Shown here: piece by piece, positions 41,114-52,838 of the stretch | How positions within the stretch are numbered: the first letter of the stretch is position 1 | How the letters are laid out: the number at the start of each line of letters is the position of its first letter | From: Perkinsus olseni | Lineage: Eukaryota > Perkinsozoa > Perkinsida > Perkinsidae | Direction of reading: 5' to 3' | DNA: 58,149 bases | Assembly (NCBI GenBank): GCA_013115135.1 | Contig: JABANP010000326.1 | Location: 1-58,149 of the forward strand | Notes under the pieces: model-generated | The model's database searches: none | The model's input: the letters and a program-made list of their open reading frames with translations, nothing else | What the model was told of the DNA's origin: nothing | Program-made: the position numbers and the translations under genes

Positions 41114-41243
41114 CATGATACCATAATCATGGGACTGGCTACCAAATTTCGCCAAGATCCCCCAACTTGGTCAAAATATGACAATTGAGACTACCAGTGG
41201 GAATACCACAGTGGGATTGATCATGAACGGAAGCTTCAGAGTT

Positions 41244-42961
41244 CCATTGCTGATAGACTCAACAGTCCCAAAGAACGCTAGGAAGTGCCAAATTGACATG
41301 TTGTGCGGTGACGGTGGCCGTCACACCATTCGAGCGATCCTTCGTGTGCTGGGATTTAAACCTGGCAGCAGCTCGTTGGTGATACGAGGTAGCACCTCGC
41401 ATCTCGGAGGTGCTAGGGTTTGGTTGTCACGAGTATATCTTCATAGGTAAGACCCTTCCCTATAAAGATACACTTAGAGACCCTATAAAGATAGGGAAGA
41501 CAAATTGACTCTTCCCAGAAGAGCCCGTTCCATTTGTCTTCCCATGACTCGCCGACCTGCAAAACACAACTGATATCGAGCATCACCATCATACATGCAA
41601 CGAGCCCAGGAAAATGAACAGTATCATCTTGATGCTTTGCTGAGAGCTAGCCACTCCTGTGCACCTAGTCTCGGGCGGTGGTCCGCTCTGAAGTGGTAAC
41701 GAGAGGATAAAGCAACACCCCCACACACCTTTACCAACCCACGAACCCATGGTCAACCAGGTTCGAGCGAGAAAGAGTTCCTGTCTAATCGCTATCAAGC
41801 GATCTGAGATCGAGCTGGCACGGAAGAGTAACTATATTTTCACGGCGAACACTCGGAGTAAAATGTCAGTGCAGAGAATGCTCAGCGGGAGTTGAGGAAC
41901 TGTAAAGCGATAACGGCAGACCTCACTTGTAGTGGCCATCCCGTAGAGCACAATTCTTTTGCGGTTTCAGCATCAAACCTGCAAGCCTTGAAGTACTCCA
42001 GGCAGTCGGTCGTGCAAAGAGCGTAAGATTCCTCCTTCACTGCCGATGCAGAAGCATTGCACCTTCACACGCGTAGACTGATGATCATCAAGATCGATTT
42101 ACCGCAGACCCATCAGGTGGCTCGGGGAAGGCAGCTCCAAGAGCTCATAAGATTCATCCGAGCAGCTCACAATATAGCATATATCAATATTAGGTATTTT
42201 CATCTCTTTATTATTATTAATGTATACATATTATTATTATATTTTATGTATATAACATCTATTCGGTTTACTGATGAAGAATCTTATATTACTATATTTA
42301 TGTCCCTTAATGAATATAATAAATAAATATCCAAGTCACGCCATTTCATAGCGGGCTCGGACTTCTTACTTGGGGAAGTTGAGTCGACACACCGCCGCCC
42401 GAAAAGCCTCGACACACCTTATGTTCTGGCTGAAGCGGACCTGTCCTGAATGGGTGATCGGTGGATGGGCTCCAGCTGATGCATCACTTCAACGAGATCA
42501 TCGCCAGATCCTGATATCTCCCGTGCGACTCTCTCATCGATCTCTCTCTTTTAAAGGCTGAGCGGAGGGCTGCGTCCTTAGCGGTGACGTCCCACTTTGG
42601 CCAGAGGGGCTGAGGGACAACATCAGAAAGAACTATCAATGTTGCATCTAATTTGAATACATCGATGAGAAGTCAGAACTGTCTGTGATAGTCTATAGTC
42701 CAACGCTTGCGGTTCCGGCTTGGTTAGAGTTTTTGCCGATGTGCTCAGTCGGGGACCCTCTGTAGCGTTGATATGCAGTTAAATGAGACGGCGCGCCGAG
42801 AAGCTTTCCTCAGGGTACATTCAAACAGACGAGCTTCCCACATTCAGTAAGAGCTGTTCTGCCAAACATACATCATTCGAAACCTCTGCAATCTCTGGTC
42901 TAGCGAGCCCGAGTCGGACTGTCCGATCTCGCTCCGATATTCATACTTTGAATGATACAGA
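41244..42961. other. Gene-poor stretch
   Basis: No gene supported. A TATAAAGATA repeat (CCTATAAAGATA twice, 41448-41492) lies near the left end. A very AT-rich segment, 42175-42335, is built from TATTATTAT and ATATAT words. The rest is unstructured to my reading. Confidence 0.4.
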
Positions 42962-43447
42962 TCAGCTCTGGACAGCTTTCACCGGACTGCATTTCATGCG
43001 TGGACTTGCCCAGAAGATCTTCAGAAGTGCCCCACCTGTTGAGGAGGTATGCAGGCTTGATAGTAGACGTAGTCCGTGCAAAAGGATATCCGATGCTTGT
43101 AATACGACGGTGGTACGCAGACTCCGGTGAACCTCGAAGGCGAAGAAAATAATGATATTCTCGATTTGAATGACCACCCACATCCCAGACCCGACAGGGA
43201 GGTCACACAGAGGGAACTCAGCGTCGATCGAGCGTTCGACTGGTATGTAGTCAGTGAGGGGCACTGCCTTGTAAAAACCGTTGTCATCAACGAGATGCCC
43301 TGAGCCATCGAGAGTGAGCAGGGGAGGGAGCCTAGTCATCGCACCGTTAGCATCATAATAGACATCAACATTGCTGGTAGTGTTGGTCTGCCCTACCACT
43401 ACGTGACTGTACAGGAGTAGTGTTGCACTTAGGAACAGTGCGCTCAT
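42962..43447 (-). CDS. Small secreted protein
   Basis: The ATG at 43447 starts a signal peptide (MSALFLSATLLLYSHVVVGQ). The mature part begins TNTTSNVDVYYDANGAMTRL and continues LDGSGHLVDDNGFYKAVPL and IPVERSIDAEFPLCDLPVGS. The end of the frame after WVVIQIENIIIFFAFEVHR may be intronic, because a GTTCACCGG donor-like site and another open frame overlap there. No family was recognised. The short modules of about 10 residues (LDGSGHLVDDNG) suggest a secreted or surface protein typical of parasitic protists, which is inference. Confidence 0.5.
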   Translation of the reverse strand: MSALFLSATLLLYSHVVVGQTNTTSNVDVYYDANGAMTRLPPLLTLDGSGHLVDDNGFYKAVPLTDYIPVERSIDAEFPLCDLPVGSGMWVVIQIENIIIFFAFEVHRSLRTTVVLQASDILLHGLRLLSSLHTSSTGGALLKIFWASPRMKCSPVKAVQS

Positions 43448-45119
43448 GAGGCAAGACAACTATCGATAGCAGACAGGACAGCGAGAGCCCTGGGTGATAA
43501 GCTACTCGCTGTTGTGCAGTGAGACCGAATGATGTGGTGGAAGCTCCTCCCGACCTCCAGAGTTCAACGACAAGGGAAGAACTCCTCATTTGGAAAGTCT
43601 ATCTTGTCCTCACGGTACTGGTCTGTGACATGACCACTGAGAAAAGTAGTAGTTCGATTACGCGTTCATCGATCTGGGTTGTAAATAGGAGTCCGCTTCC
43701 AACTCAATCGACACTTTGACGCCGGTGATACCAAGGTGATGCGAGCCTGCTCAGCAGGCCCTGCTGACAGCTGTCGGCCCAAAGTAATTCTTCTCACGTT
43801 TCGGAATGACTTATACTGGCAAACTCAAAAGGCTATTGAATGAAAACACACTACCGCGAATGTAACAAAATTACACCACCATCACCATCATCCTCGATTA
43901 GGTCATCCTGAGCTGATAGTCGCCACTCTGTGTTATATACCGCACCCACGGCAGCGCTTGATACCTAGAAGAGAAAGAGCTCACGACGAGGGCCAATAGG
44001 AAAATAGAGGAGACGCCAACAGGATTCTGGCCGAGTTCAACTAAAACTAGCAGCTATGTAAGATGGCAGGGGACTTCGACTGTCGAAGTTTGACAACGAT
44101 GACTACTTCTGACGATCCGGATGATCATCTGTTCTCTCTGCATACGGCAACACAGATGTGAGTTGAAACAACAGAGGGACAGTAGACGGTACTCATTCTC
44201 AGTTCGAGACACTACAAACTTCTATACGATGGCATTCAGGTGATCCCCATCAGCTTACCCCGACTTCTCCACAATTTTCAGATATCTCACTGTAAGGCCA
44301 CTGACCGTGAAATACGGTATCTCGAACTTCACCGAGATCGGCTTCTTAGCATAGAGATCCCTGCAACAAGGCAGACAAGAGAATATCCAAAGCACAAGCA
44401 CGAGACAGTAGTGAGGATTTCGATCTGCTAATGTTATCGTCGTCTTTTGCGCGGTGGAAATATCAAAAAACTCGTCTGAAAGAGATTCTCTGAATAGAAG
44501 AGGAACTCACTCCATTTTCAGGCTCTCGCCAACGTTTTGCATGAAATTGAGTTTGATGTGTAACATTCAACATTCGGAAACTGTGTAATACACGGGATTC
44601 CGGAGGGTCTGTTAGGGAATTGAACTTCAATTATTGAAGACCTCCTGCCAGATCATTTTCCGCTGCCCGCCGGAACTTCCCCACCTAGGAGAGCTCCAAG
44701 GGATATCTGACGACGGTTGGAACCATACTGTAAAGTCCTCGAGCCGGAGCACCCAGGACTGCGGATACTCAAGCTCGGTTTAATTCGGGACATGAAGCCG
44801 TGCCGTCACCATTTCCTCTTGGCCTGGGTCTCGGTTCAATGTTGTTTTCCTGCAATGCGCAGGACATTCCTCTGCTAGAAGGCGGATGCCAATGGTAATG
44901 CTGCTACTTGCAGAACCGACACGCACACAGATGACAGTCCCCCGTGAATTGGGTAAGCCAGACTGATATCCAAGTAGTCAAAGTTTGAAGCCGACATATC
45001 GTGCTCTTGCAGCAACCGTTGACATCTTGTCACCCTGGTTGGCGAGTTCCCAGTTGCAACGGTCTGTCGTCACGTACACCACCACGGGCATGACAGAACG
45101 GCGTAAACCAGTTATAATT
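43448..45119. other. Gene-poor stretch
   Basis: Only short frames without domain character are present. Polypyrimidine-AG sites are common (for example near 44517 TTTTCAG), so undetected small exons of the downstream AP-1 mu gene or another gene could lie here. Confidence 0.3.
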
Positions 45120-48100
45120 CTACTTCGTTTTGACTTTTATTGCCGCATCACACTTTTTTCGCGGAGCCAGGTACGGTGACATGTCCTTTTTTTCGGGGAC
45201 ACTACGACATTTATCACCCAGGCGAGCTGATAGATGCCAAGGGAATTCATTCGGAGTCGATAATAATTTGACGGTCAAATTTTGATTTTCGATAACAGCG
45301 GTCGAGAGTTCGCTCACCCACCTAGCTGCCTCCATCGAAACGCTCGGCAGTCCGAAATTCGAAGTCATGATGTAATCCTTTTGCCCAGGGAATTGCTTGA
45401 TCGACCAGATCACACAATCCTTCTCAGGATGGTATTTCACCGAGCCTGACACAAATGAGATACAAGAATCGCTCCGCTCCGCTAAAATATCTTCCAACCT
45501 GTGCTGGCCTTGCATTGTGGTGTGTCAACATCACCAGGAACAGGGACATGGATCTCGACAGAGTTGGCAATGGACCTGAAGCCAGTTACGAGGCGCGTGA
45601 AAGAAATTCATGCGCACGCAATGATGCCTACCTGCTTTTGAATTGGCTCTTGGCCTTAATCATCACTTCAAGTCGCCTTCCTGACTGACTTGGGTCCACC
45701 ACCGCTTCGACAGTGATCAGAGGCTTCACCGGGAGTGTTCAATCGATAACTAAGAATCGCTCGCCCGATTAATCGATGATAATTTTCATCAACAAACGCA
45801 CCTCATGAGCTCGAACTCGCCATCGGGCGGTATGAATGATATTGTCCTATCTTGCTCGAAACGGCTGAGGAGAAGGCAAATGAAATTTTCAGCGGAGCGA
45901 AGCGATTCACCATCTACTAAATTACCTAAGGCGGACACATTGATGAAATTTTATGTCTTCCATTTCCACACCTTTCCCTCCTCGACTCGAACCTCCCGCT
46001 CTGAAAAGCAAAAACCACAAGCTAGTGATAATTTCGTGGCGCGCGAAATACTACCCGCCGGCCGCAAGCAACTTATCGTTTAGTCCTAGCTTGCATTCGG
46101 GCATTCCCGAAAGGAACGACTTCATCTTCAAAGACCCGAGAATTTCAGACCTGAAAATCAGGCGAAGCGATACAAACTCCCAGATTCTTCTGCCATTTTC
46201 CGGCCTACCTTAAAACCTGTCCATTCGCCGCTACTAATAAATTCAGTTTCTCAATGACGTCGAGGAAGATTTCATTTTTCTTATGCTGAGAAAGTCGGCA
46301 GTCAAAGTCGATCACTCGGGCGTGCGCTAACCTTGATTCCCTCAGGCCTCCAACTGACTGCGCTCGTTGCTGCTGACGGAGGAGCTTTCATCTTGTCGAC
46401 TTTAACTTTCTTATATTCCGTTTTGATATATTCCCGCAGAATCTTAGTTTCAGTGGTCTGGAAAGAAAAATGGTGAGAGGAAGGGAAAAGCGGGAAGAAT
46501 TAGGCAAACCCGGGAGTACGAGGAAAATCTTCATGATTCGTGTGATTACGAGAAAATATCCAAAGTAATGGGAAGCTGTTCACTGGACCGAGTTAGAGCT
46601 AAACCCATAACGAAAAAAAGTGTAAATGAAGAATCGTCGCGGAGCTTGACTTGTGCATCCCACGGGTGTAAAGATACCTGCGGATATCCATTGTCCATCA
46701 TTTCATCCAATAACTCGTAGGTGAGTACGAAGTTATCCTTGATATGATCCTCATCAACCGTCTTGAAGTAATCCTTCAAAACCTGATGGAAATCCACCCA
46801 GAATGCGAGCTCCGCTCCGCCTATTTTTCGACTGGGTCGATCGTGCAGAAAGAATCTTGGACCGGGCTATGGCAGACGAAAAGGTGCCCAGCAACGCATA
46901 ATACGGAGATACCCTATTCACTGTTCGGCTCCTGGCAGCTCGAATAGTATCATAGGTTGATTCATGCACTTCAGGGCGATACAAGACACGCGTAAGGCGC
47001 AAATTACCAACCGATCGCCGTGAGACGCTTGAAATCGTCGCTGATACCTCCCCTTCCCATATTACATCAGCAAGCTTATAAAGATACGATAAGATCATCA
47101 TAGCGTTGCCATTCCTTTGTGTAACAGCCAAGAGGAATATGTTATTGTACTGTATCCAGCAGTACACAATACCATCCTCTACGAATACTGGCTGAAACAG
47201 AAATAACAATTTCATGGCGCGCGAGAATTGAAGATGACGACCGAAACGGATCCTTCTACCGCGGGTAATTCGGAAGTACGCGGAACAACGAGAACGGCAT
47301 CCTGAAGTGTCGCGAAAACTGGGTCATGAAACCAGCAGGAGCCTGCCCCATCGAAACGCTAGTGATCTACTAGTAGTACTACTGATAGTGACGAATCATA
47401 CACTAATCTTTTGCTTCACTCTTTTGTGACATTTTCTGCAAAATTTTCGAACTTCTACTACCAGGTTACCATCCACGAGGAGAGACACAGGTTCAATCCA
47501 GAGCGGAGGTATTATTTTCTACCTTAATATTCACATCATCGGCGTCCACCACATTCTCAACAAAGTGATCTGTAACAGTTGGTGGTACCTGTGCCGGGAA
47601 ATTCCGAAACTCGAAAAGGAGAAGTCAAATCGGAAAGTTTTTTCCGCTGCGGCGTTTGAGGCTCCCTCGTGGAAGATAAATACTACCTAGCCAAAATTGT
47701 CTACTGATGAATTCTAATTTTTCTACCGAATTTTCCAAACTATCTTGTGAAAAAATGCGATAAAGCTGTTGCAAACGAGTGCAATTTTCCCAAATATAAA
47801 AAGTTTCCCACGAAAATACAATAACGGTTTCCGAGCTTTGTCCCATCCGAAAATTGCAATTTTTGGAAGAGAAAAGAACGCTGAAAATCCCGACTTGAAC
47901 TATGCTAAACACCGCGGGAATATCAACCCTTCGCCATACCGATGTAAAGTTTGAAATAATAATTTCCTCTCACGAGACGAAATTATCTAACAGTTGCGAA
48001 GCTCATGCAGAACTATGTACAATGGTGAATGATCCCTCGCAAACATGGTTGGAACCGTCGGAACGAGAACAGAAAGATCTTTGTGAACTTCAAGCGTCGG

Positions 48101-48517
48101 CATACGGCTTCCGCGAACTACCATCATCAACCTCGGATACGGGCTGTCCCATGAGAGTACAAGGCTGGGATGAAGCTACTGAATCCGATACTGAAATTAC
48201 TATCAGATACCAAGGAAAGCAGCAGTGATGGTACTCATTTGCGGAGAAAAAAACTTGCAATTCTAAGCATCATCAAAAGCGAGTATCATCGTCAGGATTA
48301 AGCACGCGGAAAATTCCGGCACCTTAAACGCCCTGAGAGATTCCACAAACTCCGACTGGTTCTCGTAGAAATCATGATCTTCACCGAACGTGCAGTTTCG
48401 ATCGAAGAAATTTCCGGTTTTTCCGGTAGAATGGCTTATTACCTCCCCTCGATAATTCCTCCAGATGATGACTTTCCCTTTCAAATCGAGAATGAAGACA
48501 GCCGAGGCGCCGGACAT
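45120..48517 (-). CDS. AP1M: AP-1 complex medium (mu) subunit, many exons
   Basis: AP-1 mu binds tyrosine-based sorting signals in clathrin coats at the trans-Golgi and endosomes. The ATG at 48517 gives [20 protein letters not shown], followed by NYRGE, the family N terminus. Further exons are [17 protein letters not shown] with [33 protein letters not shown] with [97 protein letters not shown] and [20 protein letters not shown] with [12 protein letters not shown]. These cover longin and mu-homology domains. Long introns lie at about 48.44-47.19 kb and 47.06-46.80 kb; others are short. Introns carry TTTCGTGGCGCGCG (46030; 47208 with one change) and GCGGAGCGRAGCGATT motifs. The last exon (near 45.2-45.1 kb, around a W-V-R-like segment) is not resolved. 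Confidence 0.88.
46030..46044 (+). repeat. Intron motif AATTTCGTGGCGCGC
   Basis: Module in the AP-1 mu intron that precedes the EMEDIKFHQ exon, reversed relative to the gene. A second, one-base-changed copy (CAATTTCATGGCGCGCG) begins at 47208 in the next upstream region. Confidence 0.75.
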
Positions 48518-50090
48518 CCTGAATGGGGGTAAAACAGAAAACAGCAAGAACAACCCCTGAAGGAAGGATGTCAATTCTCAGCGAAAAATCCGTTCGTTAT
48601 TTTTTTATCAAAACAATTTACCCGATAACCCGAGCTGTTCCCCAGGGCAACCATATCCCCGAAGACGTTTCCTGGGAAATTGTACGTGTCTCTTGGATCT
48701 TGGGAACTACACGAGTCAAAAATTACGATCGTTGGTGAAAGCAGATTGATAACTATTACACTAAGCGAGCATTCGCTTTGGTTGTCGAAGCTTAGGGTGG
48801 TGTTCAACGTAGTAAAAGATACCCTCCGTCGTGGTAATAACGTTGCCGGAGGAGTTCCTCTTTCCCCGGCCCCTGACTTCGGAAGTTGATTGGTGAAGGG
48901 AAGAGTCGTTCTTACTGTTCCCTTTGCCTCACGGTTTTTGTAGGCTTTTTACTCATCAAAACCAGTACCTAGAACGCCACTAGGAAGGTCCACCAATAGG
49001 TGATGGCAATACAATGCAAAAATGAATCATAAATGAGGAAGGCCTTGGTAATTTTGTTAAAATAATGCAGCAGACATCTTTACAAACCAAAATTTTGAAG
49101 GTGCTCTTACCACAATTTGTCTAATTCTCTCCGAGTCGAAAGTTCCGCGCGCGCCTCAAAAATATCAGCAAACGTCTCTTTGAATGAACCCATGATGAGC
49201 TTAACTGTAGTATCTTTTCCATATCTCAGCCATTGCCTTTGATGAGCTCGAAAGATCCCGCCTCCGATTCTGACTTGACCGCGGAAGTTCTCAAGTTCAT
49301 GGCGGGCGGAAAACGTAATAATAATAGATTTTCGAATTACTATTTTTGCCTTTTCAGAAGCGACGACGGTGAAGTCGGAGAATGGACCGAGCAACGACGC
49401 GGTGAGGTCCCCACCCGTGTCAGGTCTGGTGGGTGAGGATACGGCAAAGGTAGTGAGGGGTAAGGTCCAATTCAGCAGGAAAAAATCGATGGAGTGGTAT
49501 TGGATTTTTTCCGTATTTTATCATTAATTATCATAGACCTGATGTAGAATTCTCTGAAACCCGCTTTCATGTATTCTCGGTCGCCTGCAGTCGTTTTTGA
49601 GCTCACATCAGCACTGTGTAACGCAAAGCATGCAGACGCTCGGGTTGGAGGAATTCAGGGCAGCTCGAGAACGATATTCTCAGAAATTGCCGAGAAAAGT
49701 CTACTGTGCGTCATTGTAGTGGTGGAAGGGAATCGCTGAGAGCCCGAGAGTCGCGCTCGAATGACGCTGGTTTTCAGTGGTAGTAGCAATAATTATAAGT
49801 ATCCAATTCGTCAATTTGTTGACCGCGCTAGGCTGATGCCAGTAGCCCTTAGTTGTCCCGGACAACTCGTCCGTCGCCCACGACCCTCACGCTCGTTGTA
49901 TCTCGCGTGCACTCCCGAATCTGTTTCACACACGAAGCTTCTCTGCATTTTTGATCGTCGTATTTCTCTTGTGGGTACCGCTTCTTTCTCTACTTTCGTA
50001 TTACTCGCTCGGTAGACGGTATTTTCTCATCTAAGCTTGAATCTGCAGGAAAAATTTCTCAATTTTCGGAATTTTTTCAACACTTTTGTC
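48518..50090. other. Divergent spacer between AP-1 mu and the helicase
   Basis: AP-1 mu runs left and the helicase runs right, so promoters of both are expected here. Several short frames exist on both strands, none recognisable. N-terminal exons of the helicase are probably hidden between 49760 and 50040, where splice-like sites (GGTAGACGG; TCTGCAG) are seen. Confidence 0.35.
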
Positions 50091-52782
50091 CAGGTGACCG
50101 TTACTGAGTACAGCAATCCCGAAGCCTCCCCTCGAAATCAAGGCTCAACGGCAACTACTCGTGCTCTGGCCAGCGCGCATCGCTGGGAAGATCTTGATAT
50201 GACCGATGAGCTCCGGAGAGGAATCTTGGAGAAGGGGTTTGTGAAACCCAGCAAAATACAGGTAGGGTTGGTAAAATTCAAGAGAAGAAAACTCGATTTT
50301 TTGAGAAAATTGCAGTTTTTTTTCGTGTACTTGGTTGGACGACGCGGAAAAGATTGGGAACCATTTGAATTTTCAGATTCTTGTAATCGATATTACAATA
50401 AATTTTCGCGACTCGACATTTGCCGCTTGTTGAATCTCATGCGTCCATTATTATTATCAGGAGTTGGTCCTTCCCTTAATTCAAGACGGTCGTAACATCA
50501 TCGGCCAAGCTCAGAATGGCAGTGGCAAGACAGCTACTTTTGCTCTGGGAATACTCAGTCGAATCGACATCAGGTGGGGAATTTCGTGGCGCGTGACTTC
50601 GCCTGCCATTCTAAGTTAGGTCTAAGTGTTTCCAAGCCTTGATTCTATCCCCGACTAGAGAGCTAGCTATACAGAACTTGGATGTGGTTGAAGCATTGGG
50701 AAAATACACTGGTAGTGAATGGAAAGATATTATGAAACGGTTGATCGATTTGAATTTTGCAAGGCGATGCTGGTTGATTGATATTACGTATCATGGGTGT
50801 AGGATTTCCGTGATGGTACCTTTTCTTGATAAGCGAGATGATTGAGATGGGGCGGGCCTCTATGAAGTTGGTACCATCGTGCCGATAATCGTGAATGCAA
50901 TGTGTTTAGTGCGATGGAAAAAGGGGAATCTTTTTTCCTACCAAAAGATACGTTTGCTTAGCATATCTTTCGGTAATCGTTTCTTGTGCGCGCGGAGCTG
51001 CATTTCGTTTTCGATAGAACGGGAATGTTGTTTTTTCTGTGCAGGCTTTTCCACGCAACTCGTAGTTCCCAACGCCCCGGGATTGCCTAGGAACCCTAGA
51101 GAGGGTCGGGTCACTCAACAGGTAGTGGTTGTTGGTCGGCGCGGTCTGAAGGGCTGAGTGTGGATTGATGGAATCCGAGGTTGATCCTAGGTTGAAACGG
51201 AAATTATGGATTCTCTTAGATTCTGTCGGGAACCCCGGGTAAGGTTTTGGATCTGATCACGAAGCGAGTGATCGACACTCGTAACGTCAGCATGTTTGTA
51301 TTGGATGAGGCTGATACGATGATACAGGTAGTAGAGGGGGAATAATCGTTGGGTAATTCCGGAGTTTTTCACCCAATTTATGGACTGTTTTATTTGAGCA
51401 TCTTCTTAGGTGCACAACAATATGGGAGCCGCTGTTAATAATATCAGATCAGTACTGCCGAAAAACGATCTTCAAATCCTACTCTTCAGGTGAGGTTTTG
51501 CGCCTAATCGATCACGTGATCGATTGCAGTGTTTATATTTGTTGATCACTTTTTTATGATTTCGTGGCGCGTGACTTTTGCATCTATTCAGTGCGACATA
51601 CCCGGAGAATGTTCGTCGATTCGCCCTCAATTTGGTGCCCCATGCTAGCAAGATACAGGTGAGAAATCGATCGCGCGATCGATTTTGCGTATCTTTGGTT
51701 GACGCAGGTCAGTAAGCAAGATCTTACTCTTAGTACTATTTGGCAAACCTTCATCAACACTGGAAAGAACTTCCAAAATAAGGTTCAGGTGAGCAGGCGA
51801 CTCTTTCCGTCACTGCGCCACGAAATTATGCCGCGCTTGTTTCTAGAGGAAAAGTGAGGACTAAAACTTTACTATTACAAAGTTCAATCGTTCGTTTAGT
51901 AATGAAACTTTTTCTCCTCTCTTTTTGTATTTTTTTCGGTCCGTGGGAGTCACTCGCCGTGAAATTCTGATGTCGTTGCGGTGAGATCAGATTTTAGTCG
52001 TTCCGTGTTGACGAAGACAAACCCGAATCTTTCGATCTCGCCCTGGACGGGCAGCGAAAGTACCCCTACTTTGTCTTTCAGATCCTTTCTGATCTCTATG
52101 CGGCCATGAACGTCTCACAGTCGATCATCTTCGTCAACTCGAGAGTGACGGCCTTCAAGTAAGACCGACCTTCTCAAAGGCATGGGAGAATTCAATTCGA
52201 TTTTAGTTTGGCCAAGATGCTACGTGATGAGGGTCATTCGGTGTCCCTCATTTGCGGCACTCAAATGACGGGTGCTGAGCAGATCAGTCCGGAATATCGC
52301 GACAAAATCATGGACGAATTCCGCAATAAAGGTCACTAAGGTAATTTCGTGGCGCGCGGTAATGGCAAGGGCCGGGTCGCAGTGTTCTCTCAGGTTCTCA
52401 TAGCGACTGATGTCCTAGCGCGAGGTATCGACGTGCCTGCTGTCACGTTGGTGGTCAACTTTGAGCTTCCTATTGACCACGCGCCGGGGCCTAATAACGG
52501 CAAGTGCAATTATGAAACCTATCTACATCGAATCGGAAGTGAGTCGGCCTTCTCTCGGTTGAAGCTGCTCCGAAAATTTCGGAAAATTTTCCTGAATTTT
52601 GCGATTTTTTTCTTTCAGGGACGGGTAGGTTTGGTCGTAAAGGCATCGCGGTGAATCTCGTGTCCGAGGCTGAGCTGGAGTTGGTTGCTGATATCGAGAA
52701 CTACTTCCCGGGAACGAAGGTTGACGAGCTCACGGTGGACGAGATCGACACGCTTGAGGACAGATTGAAGAAGCTTCGATAG
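50091..52782 (+). CDS. DBP5: DDX19/Dbp5-type DEAD-box RNA helicase, about ten exons (N terminus unresolved)
   Basis: Dbp5/DDX19 remodels mRNPs at the nuclear pore. The exon at 50091 gives [20 protein letters not shown] and FVKPSKIQ (Q motif). The next gives [20 protein letters not shown] (motif I). Then come [14 protein letters not shown] (Ia), [20 protein letters not shown] with [11 protein letters not shown] (II), [20 protein letters not shown] (III), and [15 protein letters not shown]. Further exons are [20 protein letters not shown] (IV), [37 protein letters not shown] (V) and [25 protein letters not shown] (VI). The protein ends EDRLKKLR with TAG at 52780. Motif spacing follows DDX19. 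Introns of about 45-380 nt are GT-AG, except that the exact 3' junction near 50630 is unclear. At least four introns carry the TTTCGTGGCGC module and two carry long palindromes. Confidence 0.9.
50580..50597 (+). repeat. Intron motif AATTTCGTGGCGCGTGAC (helicase, intron after motif I)
   Basis: Begins about 7 nt after the GTGGGG donor of a roughly 60-nt intron. Same 18-mer as at 26235. Confidence 0.85.
51506..51525. repeat. Perfect 20-bp palindrome in a helicase intron
   Basis: AATCGATCACGTGATCGATT is fully self-complementary. It lies in the intron that splits the SAT motif (LLFS|ATYP). The same intron holds a TTTCGTGGCGC module 53 nt further on. Confidence 0.9.
51559..51575 (+). repeat. Intron motif ATTTCGTGGCGCGTGAC (helicase)
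   Basis: Second module in the gene, about 20 nt before the CTATTCAG acceptor of the intron within motif III. Confidence 0.85.
51664..51685. repeat. Perfect 22-bp palindrome in a 49-nt helicase intron
   Basis: Arms AAATCGATCGC and GCGATCGATTT are exact reverse complements with no spacer. The 49-nt intron starts GTGAG directly before it and then has GCGTATCTTTGGTTGACGCAG-like sequence, a degenerate GTATCTTAGGTTGA core, ending at the acceptor. Confidence 0.9.
51809..51827 (-). repeat. Intron motif, reversed (helicase)
   Basis: GTCACTGCGCCACGAAATT is the reverse complement of the AATTTCGTGGCGCAGTGAC form. It lies in the intron after NKVQ, opposite in orientation to the other helicase copies. 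Confidence 0.85.
52343..52357 (+). repeat. Intron motif AATTTCGTGGCGCGC (helicase)
   Basis: Lies in the intron before the [11 protein letters not shown] exon, just after the donor region GTCACTAAGGT. Confidence 0.8.
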
Positions 52783-52838
52783 ACGAAAACGTTTCTACCA
52801 GAACTGAGATCTGTTGCTTTCTGTTAACACTTGGGGTA

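Larger units (their letters stand above)
40268..41243. repeat. 987-bp cassette, tandem copy 2
   Basis: Second copy of the 39281-40267 unit. Similarity ends near GAAGCTTCAGAGT at about 41241. Confidence 0.92.

Noticed and set aside
39424..41126. Open frames of 85-132 codons repeated in both tandem units
   Set aside because: They run through the tRNA genes and their flanks. Frame openness reflects the tRNA sequence, not coding.
42175..42335. AT-rich stretch as a possible replication origin or organelle DNA insertion
   Set aside because: Only base composition supports it. No organelle gene, binding site or other origin feature was recognised.
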